Shown: positions 1-64,000 of the stretch, in pieces
How positions within the stretch are numbered: position 1 is the first letter of the stretch
How the letters are laid out: each line of letters starts with the position of its first letter
NCBI GenBank assembly: GCA_031769625.1
Contig: JAUIMM010001409.1
Span: 1,551,501-1,615,500, forward strand
Length of the DNA: 64,000 nucleotides
DNA from: Taudactylus pleione
Lineage: Eukaryota; Chordata; Amphibia; Anura; Myobatrachidae
Direction: 5' to 3'
The notes under the pieces: generated by a model
Database searches by the model: none
What the model was told of the DNA's origin: nothing
The model's input: only the letters and a program-made list of their open reading frames with translations
Position numbers and translations under genes: made by a program

Positions 1-1555
1 TGTGAGCAACTGTGCGGCAGTGTGCGGCCTCCTATGTGAGTGGCTGCGCGATAGTGTGCGGCCTCCTATGTGAACGGCAGTGTGCGGCCTACTATGCGAG
101 CGGCTGTGCGACAGTGTGCGGCCTCCTATGTGAGCGGCAGTGTGCGGCCTCCTATGTGAGCGGCAGTGTGCGGCTTCCTATGTGAGCGGCAGTGTTCGGC
201 CTCCTACGTGAGCGGCTGTGCGACAGTGTGCGGCTTCCTATGTGAGCGGCAGTGTGCGGCCTCCTATGTGAGCGGCAGTGTGCGGCCTCCTATGTGAGCG
301 GGTGTGCGACAGTGTGCGGCCTCCTATGTGAGCGGCTGTCCGACAGTGGGCGGCCTCCTATGTGAACGGCTGTGCGACAGTGTGCGGCCTCCTATGTGAG
401 CGGCAGTGTGCGGCCTCCTATGTGAGAGGCTGTGCGACAGTGTGCGGCCTCCCATGTGAGCGGCAGTGTGCGGCCTCCCATGTGAGCGGCAGTGTGCGGC
501 CTCCCATGTGAGCGGCAGTGTGCGGCCTCCCATGTGAGCGGCAGTGTGCGGCCTCCCATGTGAGCGGCAGTGTGCGGCCTCCCATGTGAGCGGCAGTGTG
601 CGGCCTCCCATGTGAGCGGCAGTGTGCGGCCTCCCATGTGAGCGGCAGTGTGCGGCCTCCCATGTGAGCGGCAGTGTGCGGCCTCCCATGTGAGCGGCAG
701 TGTGCGGCCTCCCATGTGAGCGGCAGTGTGCGGCCTCCCATGTGAGCGGCAGTGTGCGGCCTCCCATGTGAGCGGCAGTGTGCGGCCTCCCATGTGAGCG
801 GCAGTGTGCGGCCTCCCATGTGAGCGGCAGTGTGCGGCCTCCCATGTGAGCGGCAGTGTGCGGCCTCCCATGTGAGCGGCAGTGTGCGGCCTCCCATGTG
901 AGCGGCAGTGTGCGGCCTCCCATGTGAGCGGCAGTGTGCGGCCTCCCATGTGAGCGGCAGTGTGCGGCCTCCCATGTGAGCGGCAGTGTGCGGCCTCCCA
1001 TGTGAGCGGCAGTGTGCGGCCTCCCATGTGAGCGGCAGTGTGCGGCCTCCCATGTGAGCGGCAGTGTGCGGCCTCCCATGTGAGCGGCAGTGTGCGGCCT
1101 CCCATGTGAGCGGCAGTGTGCGGCCTCCCATGTGAGCGGCAGTGTGCGGCCTCCCATGTGAGCGGCAGTGTGCGGCCTCCCATGTGAGCGGCAGTGTGCG
1201 GCCTCCCATGTGAGCGGCAGTGTGCGGCCTCCCATGTGAGCGGCAGTGTGCGGCCTCCCATGTGAGCGGCAGTGTGCGGCCTCCCATGTGAGCGGCAGTG
1301 TGCGGCCTCCCATGTGAGCGGCAGTGTGCGGCCTCCCATGTGAGCGGCAGTGTGCGGCCTCCTATGTGAGCGGCTGTGCGACAGTGTGCGGCCTCCTATG
1401 TGAGCGGCAGTGTGCGGCCTCCTATGTGAGCGGCTGTGCGACCGTGTGCAGCCTCCTATGTGAGCGCAAGTGTGCGGCTTCCTATGTGAGCGGCTGTGCG
1501 TCAGTGTGCGGCCTCCTATGTGAGCGGCTGTGCTTATGTGAGTGGCGGAGCGTCT
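1..1555. repeat. 26-bp GC-rich minisatellite, about 60 copies
   Basis: The unit carries gtgagcggcagtgtgcggcc plus tcccat. From about 445 to 1355 some 35 copies are almost identical. Both edges carry diverged copies with inserted ggctgtgcgaca segments and cctat in place of cccat. Each unit holds two CpG sites. Reading frames of up to about 430 codons on the minus strand, and an 84-codon one on the plus strand, are periodic translations of the repeat. The array continues to the left of the window. Confidence 0.97.
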
Positions 1556-2435
1556 GTGTACGCAGCCACGATCAGTGACACACGCGACGCTCCCATAATA
1601 CGCCCATAAGTCGGACCATCTCCGTGCTGCGCTGTCACCCCCGTCACCACCTACATACGCCCTAATTCTCACTACACTTCTTCATGCATGTGCCCGACAT
1701 CGGGGCGCATGCCCAGTGTGACTTAGACGCATGGGCAGTAGCAACACATCGCCCCACTACGTCACAAATCGGCAGTGCGTCCAGTTGGGCGCTGTGTGCG
1801 GTGACCAGGCGCGTGCAGGGAGCACCAGCTGCATTTCCAGATAGAGAATCTGTGCCGGGGATCTAATAAACATATTGTATGTGACGGTGACTGAAGCGGG
1901 GCTCTGTGTATCGCGTCCCCCGTGCCCCCCATATCTCAGTGACCGTGCAGTAGGTGGCCAGTTGCCCCCAGTGTGCATTTGGCTGGAAGAGCTCAGACAC
2001 TGGTGGTAAACACCTGTCATCCATGCAGCCCGGACCCTCCCTATAAATAACTCACAGGCTGCACATAATTACTAGCAGGACAGGGAAAAGCATAACCTAA
2101 CAATACAAATATTCCCATTATGGGGCCATAAAGCAATGAGGGGAAGGGGCCGCTTGGCAGCGGATCGGTGCAGCTCGGCCGGTTCCCAGCTGGTTACAAT
2201 ATAATGTTGGGCTCAGAGATTACCCGTCCTGCGCTAGTGATGGATGGAGCCGGCAGTGGGAACCGACCAGAACTGCTTTTTCATTTTCTTTTCCATGTGT
2301 AATCAGCGATGATAAAAGGCAAATAGCAAAGGGTCCGACAATAGTTACAGGGAGAATAACAAAATGTCTAATGTGTAATATCCTAAAATATATGATGAGA
2401 AGAAAAATATGTTCCCAAAATATTCCACCTGAACT
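1556..2435. other. Non-tandem intron with a possible MITE fragment
   Basis: No exon is seen. The stretch around 1570-1740 shares phrases with the MITEs at 31022 and 40906 (for example accacctacatacgccc against accacccacatacgcct) and has a similar GC-rich, CG-containing composition, so it may be a truncated relative. A 60-codon frame at 1684 shows nothing protein-like. Nothing was recognised between 1870 and 2435. Confidence 0.4.
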
Positions 2436-5322
2436 GTGTGCCAAGGCACAGTGTGTCCACTTATGTGTGTCACGGAATATGTATGTATACACTGTGTCAC
2501 CCTGTGTGTCCCGGGATATGTGTGTATACACTGTGTCACCCTGTGTGTCCCGGGATATGTGTGTACACTGTGTCACCCTGTGTGTCCCGGGATATGTGTG
2601 TACACTGTTACCCTGTGTGTCCCGGGATATGTGTGTGTGTACACTGTGTTACCCTGTGTGCCCCGGGGTATGTGTGTGTATACACTGTGTCACCCTGTGT
2701 GTCCCAGGATATGTGTGTAGACTGTGTCACCCTGTGTGTCCCGGGATATATGTGTGTGTAGACTGTGTCACCCTGTGTGTCTCGGGATATGTGTGTTACC
2801 CTGTGTGCCCCGGGGTATATGTGTGTGTATACACTGTGTCACACTGTGTGTCCCAGGATATGTGTGTAGACTGTGTCACCCTGTGTGTCCCGGGATATAT
2901 GTGTGTGTAGACTGTGTCACCCTGTGTGTCTCGGGATATGTGTGTACACTGTGTGACCCGGGATATGTGTGTGTGTACACTGTGTCACCCTGTGTGTCCC
3001 GGGATATGTGTGTGTGTACACTGTGTCACCCTGTGTGTCCCGGGATATGTGTGTGTGTACACTGTGTCACCCTGTATGTCCCGGGATATGTGTGTGTGTA
3101 CACTGTGTCACCCTGTGTGTCCCGGGATATACGTGTGTGTAGACTGTGTCACCCTGTGTGTCCCGGGATATACGTGTGTGTAGACTGTGTCACCCTGTGT
3201 GTCCCGGGATATACGTGTGTGTAGACTGTGTCACCCTGTGTGTCCCGGGATATGTGTGTACACGGTGTTACCCTGTGTGTCCCGGGATGTGTGTATACAC
3301 TGTGTCACCCTGTGTGTCCCGGGATGTGTGTATACACTGTGTCACCATGTGTGTCCCGGGATGTGTGTATACACTGTGTCACCATGTGTGTCCCGGGATA
3401 TGTGTGTACACTGTGTCACCCTGTGTGTCCCGGGATATGTGTGTACACTGTGTTACCCTGTGTGCCCCGGGGTATATGTGTGTGTATACACTGTGTCACC
3501 CTGTGTCCCCCAGGATATGTGTGTAGACTGTGTCATCCTGTGTGTCCCGGGATATATGTGTGTGTAGACTGTGTCACCCTGTGTGTCTCGGGATATGTGT
3601 GTACACTGTGTGACCCGGGATATGTGTGTGTGTACACTGTGTCACCCTGTGTGTCCCAGGATATGTGTGTGTGTGTACAGTGTGTCACCCTGTGTGTCCC
3701 GGGATATGTGTGTGTGTACACTGTGTCACCCTGTGTGTCCCGGGATATGTGTGTGTGTACACTGTGTTACCCTGTGTGTCCCGGGATATGTGTGTGTGTA
3801 CACTGTGTCACCCTGTGTGTCCCGGGATATACGTGTGTGTAGACTGTGTCACCCTGTGTGTCCGGGGATATGTGTATACACTGTGTCACCCTGTGTGTCC
3901 CGGGATATGTTTGTAGACTGTGTCATCCTGTGTGTCTCGGGATATGTGTGTGTGTGTACACTGTGTCACCCTGTGTGTCTCGGGATATGTGTATACACTG
4001 TGTCACCATGTGTGTCCCGGGATATGTGTGTACACTGTGTCACCATGTGTGTCCCGGGATATGTGTGTACACTGTGTCACCATGTGTGTCCCGGGATATG
4101 TTTGTAGACTGTGTCATCCTGTGTGTCCCGGGATATGTGTGTGTGTGTACACTGTGTCACCCTGTGTGTCTCGGGATATGTGTATACACTGTGTCACCCT
4201 GTGTGTCCCGGGATATGTGTGTACACTGTGTCACCATGTGTGTCCCGGGATTTGTGTGTGTGTACACTGTGTCATCCTGTGTGTCCTGGGATATGAGTGT
4301 GTGTGTACACTGTGTCACCCTGTGTGTCTCGGGATATGGGTATACACTGTGTGACCGTGTGTGTCCCAGGATATGTGTATACACTGTGTCACCCTGTGTG
4401 TCCCGGGATATGTGTGTAGACTGTGTCACCCTGTGTGTCCCGGGATATGTGTGTAGACTGTGTCACCCTGTGTGTCCCGGGATATGTGTGTGTGTACACT
4501 GTGTCACCCTGTGTGTCCCGGGATGTGTGTGTACACTGTGTCACCCTGTGTGTCCCAGGACAAGTGTGTACACTGTGTCACCCTGTGTGTCCCAGGACAA
4601 GTGTGTACACTGTGTCACCCTGTGTGTCCCGGGATGTGTGTGTGTGTGTGTGTGTGTGTACACTGTAACCCTGTGTGTCCCGGGATATGTATGTGTGTAC
4701 ACTGTGTCACCCTGTGTGTCCCGGGATATGCGTGTACACTGTGTCACCATGTGTGTCCCGGGATATGCGTGTACACTGTGTCACCCTGTGTGTCCCGGGA
4801 TATGTGTGTATACACTGTGTGTCCCGGGATATGAGTGTACACTGTGTCACCCTGTGTGTCCCGGGATATGTGTGTATACACTGTGTCACCCTGTGTGTCC
4901 CGGGATATGAGTGTACACTGTGTCATCCTGTGTGTCCCGGGATATGAGTGTACACTGTGTCATCCTGTGTGTCCCGGGATATGAGTGTACACTGTGTCAT
5001 CCTGTGTGTCCCGGGATATGAGTGTACACTGTGTCATCCTGTGTGTCCCGGGATATGAGTGTACACTGTGTCATCCTGTGTGTCCCGGGATATGAGTGTA
5101 CACTGTGTCATCCTGTGTGTCCCGGGATATGAGTGTACACTGTGTCATCCTGTGTGTCCCGGGATATGAGTGTACACTGTGTCATCCTGTGTGTCCCGGG
5201 ATATGTGTGTACACTGTGTCATCCTGTGTGTCCCGGGATATGAGTGTACACTGTGTCATCCTGTGTGTCCCGGGATATGAGTGTACACTGTGTCACCCTG
5301 TGTGTCCGTGGATATGTGTGCG
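2436..5322. repeat. 37-41-bp TG-rich minisatellite, about 75 copies
   Basis: The unit holds tgtgtcccgggatatg, a variable (TG)n run and tacactgtgtcaccc; length varies mainly through the TG run. The stretch from about 4900 to 5290 is a separate homogeneous block whose units read atgagtgtacactg and tcatcc. Open frames of up to 354 codons (Cys/Val/Thr-rich) are repeat translations. The array ends about 60 bp before SPAG17 exon 1. Confidence 0.97.
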
Positions 5323-5381
5323 AGTGTAAATTGATGACTAGCAGTAACCAGTAACCGTGCCTCCGCCTTGTCTCCTTGCAG

Positions 5382-58915
<53,534 letters not shown>

Positions 58916-58945
58916 TAAGGATTATCTGCTACCAGGAGCCGTACG

Positions 58946-61900
58946 TAATACACAGCGGCCACTCTATTAGGTCCATCCTTCTAGAACTGAGAGGACCGAC
59001 CTTACCCCCAGGACAGCCTGAATTCTTCATGACAGCCAAAGTGCTGGAGACGTTCCTGAGACTCATGGTGACATGATGGCTCCACATTCATACAGCAAAT
59101 CTCCCATCCCCCACATCCCAGAGCTGCTGTATTGTACTGACACCTGGTGACTGTAGTGACCATTGGGTTACACTGACCTCATTGTCATGTACATGGTACC
59201 AGCGTGAGATGACGTGTGCTGTATTGTACTGACACCTGGTGACTGTGGTTACCATTGGGGTACACTGACCTCATTGTCATGTATATGGTACCAGCGTGAG
59301 ATGATGTGTGCTGTATTGTACTGACACCTGGTGACTGGCGACCATTGGGGTACACTGACCTCATTGTCATGTACATGGTACCAGCGTGAGATGACATGTG
59401 CTGTATTGTACTGACACCTGGTTACTGTGGTGACCATTGGGGTACACTGACCTCATTGTCATGTACATGGTACCAGCGTGAGATGACGTGTGCTGTATTG
59501 TACTGACACCTGGTGACTGTTGTGACCATTGGGGTACACTGACCTCATTGTCATGTACATGGTACCAGCGTGAGATGACGTGTGCTGTATTGTACTGACA
59601 CCTGGTGACTGTGCTGACCATTGGGGTACACTGACCTCATTGTCATGTACATGGTACCAGCGTGAGATGACGTGTGCTGTATTGTACTGACACCTGGTGA
59701 CTGTGGTGGCCATTGGGATACACTGACCTCATTGTCATGTACATGCTACCAGCGTGAGATGACGTGTGCTGTATTGTACTGACACCTGGTGACTGTGCTG
59801 ACCATTGGGGTACACTGACCTCATTGTCATGTACATGGTACCAGCGTGAGATGACGTATGCTGTATTGTACTGACACCTGGTGACTGTGGTGACCATTGG
59901 GGTACACTGACCTCATTGTCATGTACATGGTACCAGCGTGAGATGAGGTGTGCTGTATTATACTGACACCTGGTGACTGTGCTGACCATTGGGGTACACT
60001 GACCTCATTGTCATGTACATGGTACCAGCGTGAGATGACGTGTGCTGTATTGTACTGACACCTGGTGACTGTGGTGACCATTGGGGTACACTGACCTCAT
60101 TGTCATGTACATGGTACCAGCGTGAGATGACGTGTGCTGTATTGTACTGACACCTGGTGACCGTGGTGACCATTGGGGTACACTGACCTCATTGTCATGT
60201 ACATGGTACCAGCGTGAGATGACGTGTGCTGTATTGTACTGACACCTGGTGACCGTGGTGACCATTGGGGTACACTGACCTCATTGTCATGTACATGGTA
60301 CCAGCGTGAGATGAGGTGTGCTGTATTGTACTGACACCTGGTGACTGTGGTGGCCATTGGGGTACACTGACCTCATTGTCATGTACATGGCACCAGCGTG
60401 AGATGAGGTGTGCTGTATTGTACTGACACCTGGTGACTGTGGTTGCCATTGGGGTACACTGACCTCATTGTCATGTACATGGTACCAGCGTGAGATGACG
60501 TGTGCTGTATTGTACTGACACCTGGTGACTGTGGTGACCATTGGAGTACACTGACCTCACTGTCATGTACATGGTACCAGCGTGAGATGACGTGTGCTGT
60601 ATTGTACTGACACCTGGTGACCATTGGGGTACACTGACCTCATTGTCATGTACATGGTACCAGCGTGAGATGACGTGTGATGTATTGTACTGACACCTGG
60701 TGACCGTGGTGACCATTGGGGTACACTGACCTCATTGTCATGTACATGGTACCAGCGTGAGATGACGTGTGCTGTATTGTACTGACACCTGGTGACTGTG
60801 GTGACCATTGGGGTACACTGACCTCATTGTCATGTACATGGTACCAGCGTGAGATGACGTGTGCTGTATTGTACTGACACCTGGTGACTGTGGTGACCAT
60901 TGGGGTACACTGACCTCATTGTCATGTACATGGTACCAGCGTGAGATGACGTGTGCTGTATTGTACTGACACCTGGTGACCGTGGTGACCATTTGGATAC
61001 ACTGACCTCATTGTCATGTACATGGTACCAGCGTGAGATGACGTGTGCTGTATTGTACTGACACCTGGTGACTGTGGTGACCATTGGGGTACACTGACCT
61101 CATTGTCATGTACATGGTACCAGCGTGAGATGACGTGTGCTGTATTGTACTGACACCTGGTGACTGTGGTGACCATTGGGGTACACTGACCTCATTGTCA
61201 TGTACATGGTACCAGCGTGAGATGACGTGTGCTGTATTGTACTGACACCTGGTGACTGTGGTGACCATTGGGGTACACTGACCTCATTGTCATGTACATG
61301 GTACCAGCGTGAGATGACGTGTGCTGTATTGTACTGACACCTGATGACTGTGGTGACCATTGGGATACACTGACCTCATTGTCATGTACATGGTACCAGC
61401 GTGAGATGACGTGTGCTGTATTGTACTGACACCTGGTGACTGTGGTGACCATTGGGGTACACTGACCTCATTGTCATGTATATAGTACCAGCGTGAGATG
61501 ACGTGTGCTGTATTGTACTGACACCTGGTGACTGGCGACCATTGGGGTACACTGACCTCATTGTCATGTACATGGTACCAGCGTGAGATGACGTGTGCTG
61601 TATTGTACTGACACCTGGTGACCATTGGGGTACACTGACCTCATTGTCATGTACATGGTACCAGCGTGAGATGACGTGTGATGTATTGTACTGACACCTG
61701 GTGACCGTGGTGACCATTGGGGTACACTGACCTCATTGTCATGTACATGGTACCAGCGTGAGATGACGTGTGCTGTATTGTACTGACACCTGGTGACTGT
61801 GGTGACCATTGGGGTACACTGACCTCATTGTCATGTACATGGTACCAGCGTGAGATGACGTGTGCTGTATTGTACTGACACCTGGTGACTGTGGTGACCA

Positions 61901-64000
61901 TTGGGGTACACTGACCTCATTGTCATGTACATGGTACCAGCGTGAGATGACGTCTGCTGTATTGTACTGACACCTGGTGACCGTGGTGACCATTTGGATA
62001 CACTGACCTCATTGTCATGTACATGGTACCAGCGTGAGATGACGTGTGCTGTATTGTACTGACACCTGGTGACTGTGGTGACCATTGGGGTACACTGACC
62101 TCATTGTCATGTACATGGTACCAGCGTGAGATGACGTGTGCTGTATTGTACTGACACCTGGTGACTGTGGTGACCATTGGGGTACACTGACCTCATTGTC
62201 ATGTACATGGTACCAGCGTGAGATGACGTGTGCTGTATTGTACTGACACCTGGTGACTGTGGTGACCATTGGGGTACACTGACCTCATTGTCATGTACAT
62301 GGTACCAGCGTGAGATGACGTGTGCTGTATTGTACTGACACCTGATGACTGTGGTGACCATTGGGATACACTGACCTCATTGTCATGTACATGGTACCAG
62401 CGTGAGATGACGTGTGCTGTATTGTACTGACACCTGGTGACTGTGGTGACCATTGGGGTACACTGACCTCATTGTCATGTATATAGTACCAGCGTGAGAT
62501 GACGTGTGCTGTATTGTACTGACACCTGGTGACTGGCGACCATTGGGGTACACTGACCTCATTGTCATGTACATGGTACCAGCGTGAGATGACGTGTGCT
62601 GTATTGTACTGACACCTGGTGACTGTGGTGGCCATTGGGGTACACTGACCTCATTGTCATGTACATGCTACCAGCGTGAGATGACGTGTGCTGTATTGTA
62701 CTGACACCTGGTGACTGTGCTGACCATTGGGGTACACTGACCTCATTGTCATGTACATGGTACCAGCGTGAGATGACGTGTGCTGTATTGTACTGACACC
62801 TGGTGACTGTGGTGGCCATTGGGATACACTGACCTCATTGTCATGTACATGGTACCAGCGTGAGATGACGTGTGCTGTATTGTACTGACACCTGGTGACT
62901 GTGCTGACCATTGGGGTACACTGACCTCATTGTCATGTACATGGTACCAGCGTGAGATGACGTGTGCTGTATTGTACTGACAGCTGGTGACTGTGGTGAC
63001 CATTGGGGTACACTGACCTCATTGTCATGTACATGGTACCAGCGTGAGATGACGTGTGCTGTATTATACTGACACCTGGTGACTGTGCTGACCATTGGGG
63101 TACACTGACCTCATTGTCATGTACATGGTACCAGCGTGAGATGAGGTGTGCTGTATTATACTGACACCTTGTGACTGTGGTGACCATTGGGGTACACTGA
63201 CCTCATTGTCATGTACATGGTACCAGCGTGAGATGACGTGTGATGTATTGTACTGACACCTGGTGACCGTGGTGACCATTGGGGTACACTGACCTCATTG
63301 TCATGTACATGGTACCAGCGTGAGATGACGTGTGCTGTATTGTACTGACACCTGGTGACCGTGGTGACCATTGGGGTACACTGACCTCATTGTCATGTAC
63401 ATGGTACCAGCGTGAGATGACGTGTGCTGTATTGTACTGACACCTGGTGACTGTGGTGACCATTTGGATACACTGACCTCATTGTCATGTACATGGTACC
63501 AGCGTGAGATGACGTGTGCTGTATTGTACTGACACCTGGTGACTGTGGTGACCATTGGGGTACACTGACCTCATTGTCATGTACATGGTACCAGCGTGAG
63601 ATGACGTGTGCTGTATTGTACTGACACCTGGTGACTGTGGTGACCATTGGGGTACACTGACCTCATTGTCATGTACATGGTACCAGCGTGAGATGACGTG
63701 TGCTGTATTGTACTGACACCTGATGACTGTGGTGACCATTGGGATACACTGACCTCATTGTCATGTACATGGTACCAGCGTGAGATGACGTGTGCTGTAT
63801 TGTACTGACACCTGGTGACTGTGGTGACCATTGGGGTACACTGACCTCATTGTCATGTATATAGTACCAGCGTGAGATGACGTGTGCTGTATTGTACTGA
63901 CACCTGGTGACTGGCGACCATTGGGGTACACTGACCTCATTGTCATGTACATGGTACCAGCGTGAGATGACGTGTGCTGTATTGTACTGACACCTGGTGA
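58946..64000 (-). mobile_element. Tc1-like transposon end whose interior became a satellite
   Basis: From aatacacagcggccactcta the sequence follows, as I remember it, the end of a widespread fish and frog Tc1-like element: ggccactnnattaggt, then tgaattcttcatgacagc, aaagtgctggagacgttcct and cccacatcccagagctgct. The transposase would be on the minus strand, C-terminus first. At about 59122 it passes into the 92-bp array, whose minus translation still resembles the transposase. The other end of the element is beyond the window. Confidence 0.72.
59122..64000. repeat. 92-bp minisatellite, about 53 copies, continuing past the window
   Basis: The unit contains gtgaccattggggtacactg, acctcattgtcatgtacatg, gtaccagcgtgagatgacgt and gctgtattgtactgacacct. 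The minus translation HDNEVSVPQW … PQSPGVSTIQH recalls the Tc1 transposase segment HDNE…W.PQSPD.NPIEH around the last catalytic residue. Variant units (short units lacking gactgtggt, gactggcgacc, atttggatac) recur in the same order about 1,001 bp apart. Repeating 84-codon frames are artefacts. Confidence 0.97.

Noticed and set aside
1684..1866. A 60-codon open frame as a small gene
   Set aside because: It shows no similarity, no splice logic and composition like the surrounding MITE-like sequence.
324..5329. Many Cys/Val/Thr-, His/Arg- and Pro-rich open frames in the first 5 kb
   Set aside because: All are periodic translations of the 26-bp and 37-41-bp arrays; frames overlap on both strands.

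Overview
This is eukaryotic, almost certainly vertebrate and probably anuran amphibian DNA. The amphibian call is an inference from the mix of hAT, PIF/Harbinger-like, Tc1/mariner and LTR insertions and very repeat-rich introns; the species cannot be named. There is one gene on the + strand. Fourteen internal exons of SPAG17 (sperm-associated antigen 17, the PF6 orthologue of the ciliary central-pair C1a projection) lie between 5382 and 58871. All fourteen join in phase, giving 2,197 coding bases or about 732 codons. Neither the start codon nor the stop codon is here, so the gene continues off both ends. No RNA gene, no CRISPR array and no second protein-coding gene was found.

The introns are extraordinary. 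By my estimate about 41 kb (roughly 65%) of the window is tandem minisatellite, in some eighteen arrays with unrelated units: 26 bp (1-1555), 37-41 bp (2436-5322), 33 bp (5797-9470), 65 bp (10155-10505), 34 bp (11012-14318), 45 bp (15428-16425), 34 bp (16926-17622), 31 bp (18845-20603), 88 bp (20604-24724), 50 bp (25441-27110), 26 bp (29255-29574), 45 bp (29978-33795), 55 bp (36631-39768), 36 bp (40306-48846), 32 bp (51425-52108), 61 bp (52343-53546), about 50 bp (54299-58425) and 92 bp (59122-64000). Many long open reading frames in the window, up to about 2,500 codons in the 36-bp array, come from units whose length is a multiple of three. They are not genes.

Transposable elements are interleaved with the arrays, often inserted inside them with readable target-site duplications. 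There is a solo LTR (6210-7734, TSD tacct) in the 33-bp array and a 3.16-kb hAT element (21408-24563, TSD attacaat) in the 88-bp array. A second LTR of the first family (27219-29764, TSD gttac) carries a nested MITE. A 599-bp MITE is present twice because it was duplicated together with the 45-bp array. A mariner remnant (34319-36625) is split by another solo LTR (34372-35600, TSD tagac). A related MITE (40906-41451) divides the 36-bp array. A 1.8-kb near-perfect palindrome lies at 48952-50750, and a short hAT-like element (51180-52304) grew its own minisatellite. The 92-bp array at the right end appears to be an amplified piece of a Tc1-like transposase gene.

The main biological interest is how one conserved ciliary gene is spliced across introns filled with minisatellites, at least two of which repeat a 3'-splice-site-like sequence dozens to hundreds of times. 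Copy numbers are estimated from array span divided by unit length. Names of transposon families rest on termini, target-site duplications and residual protein motifs, not on database searches.
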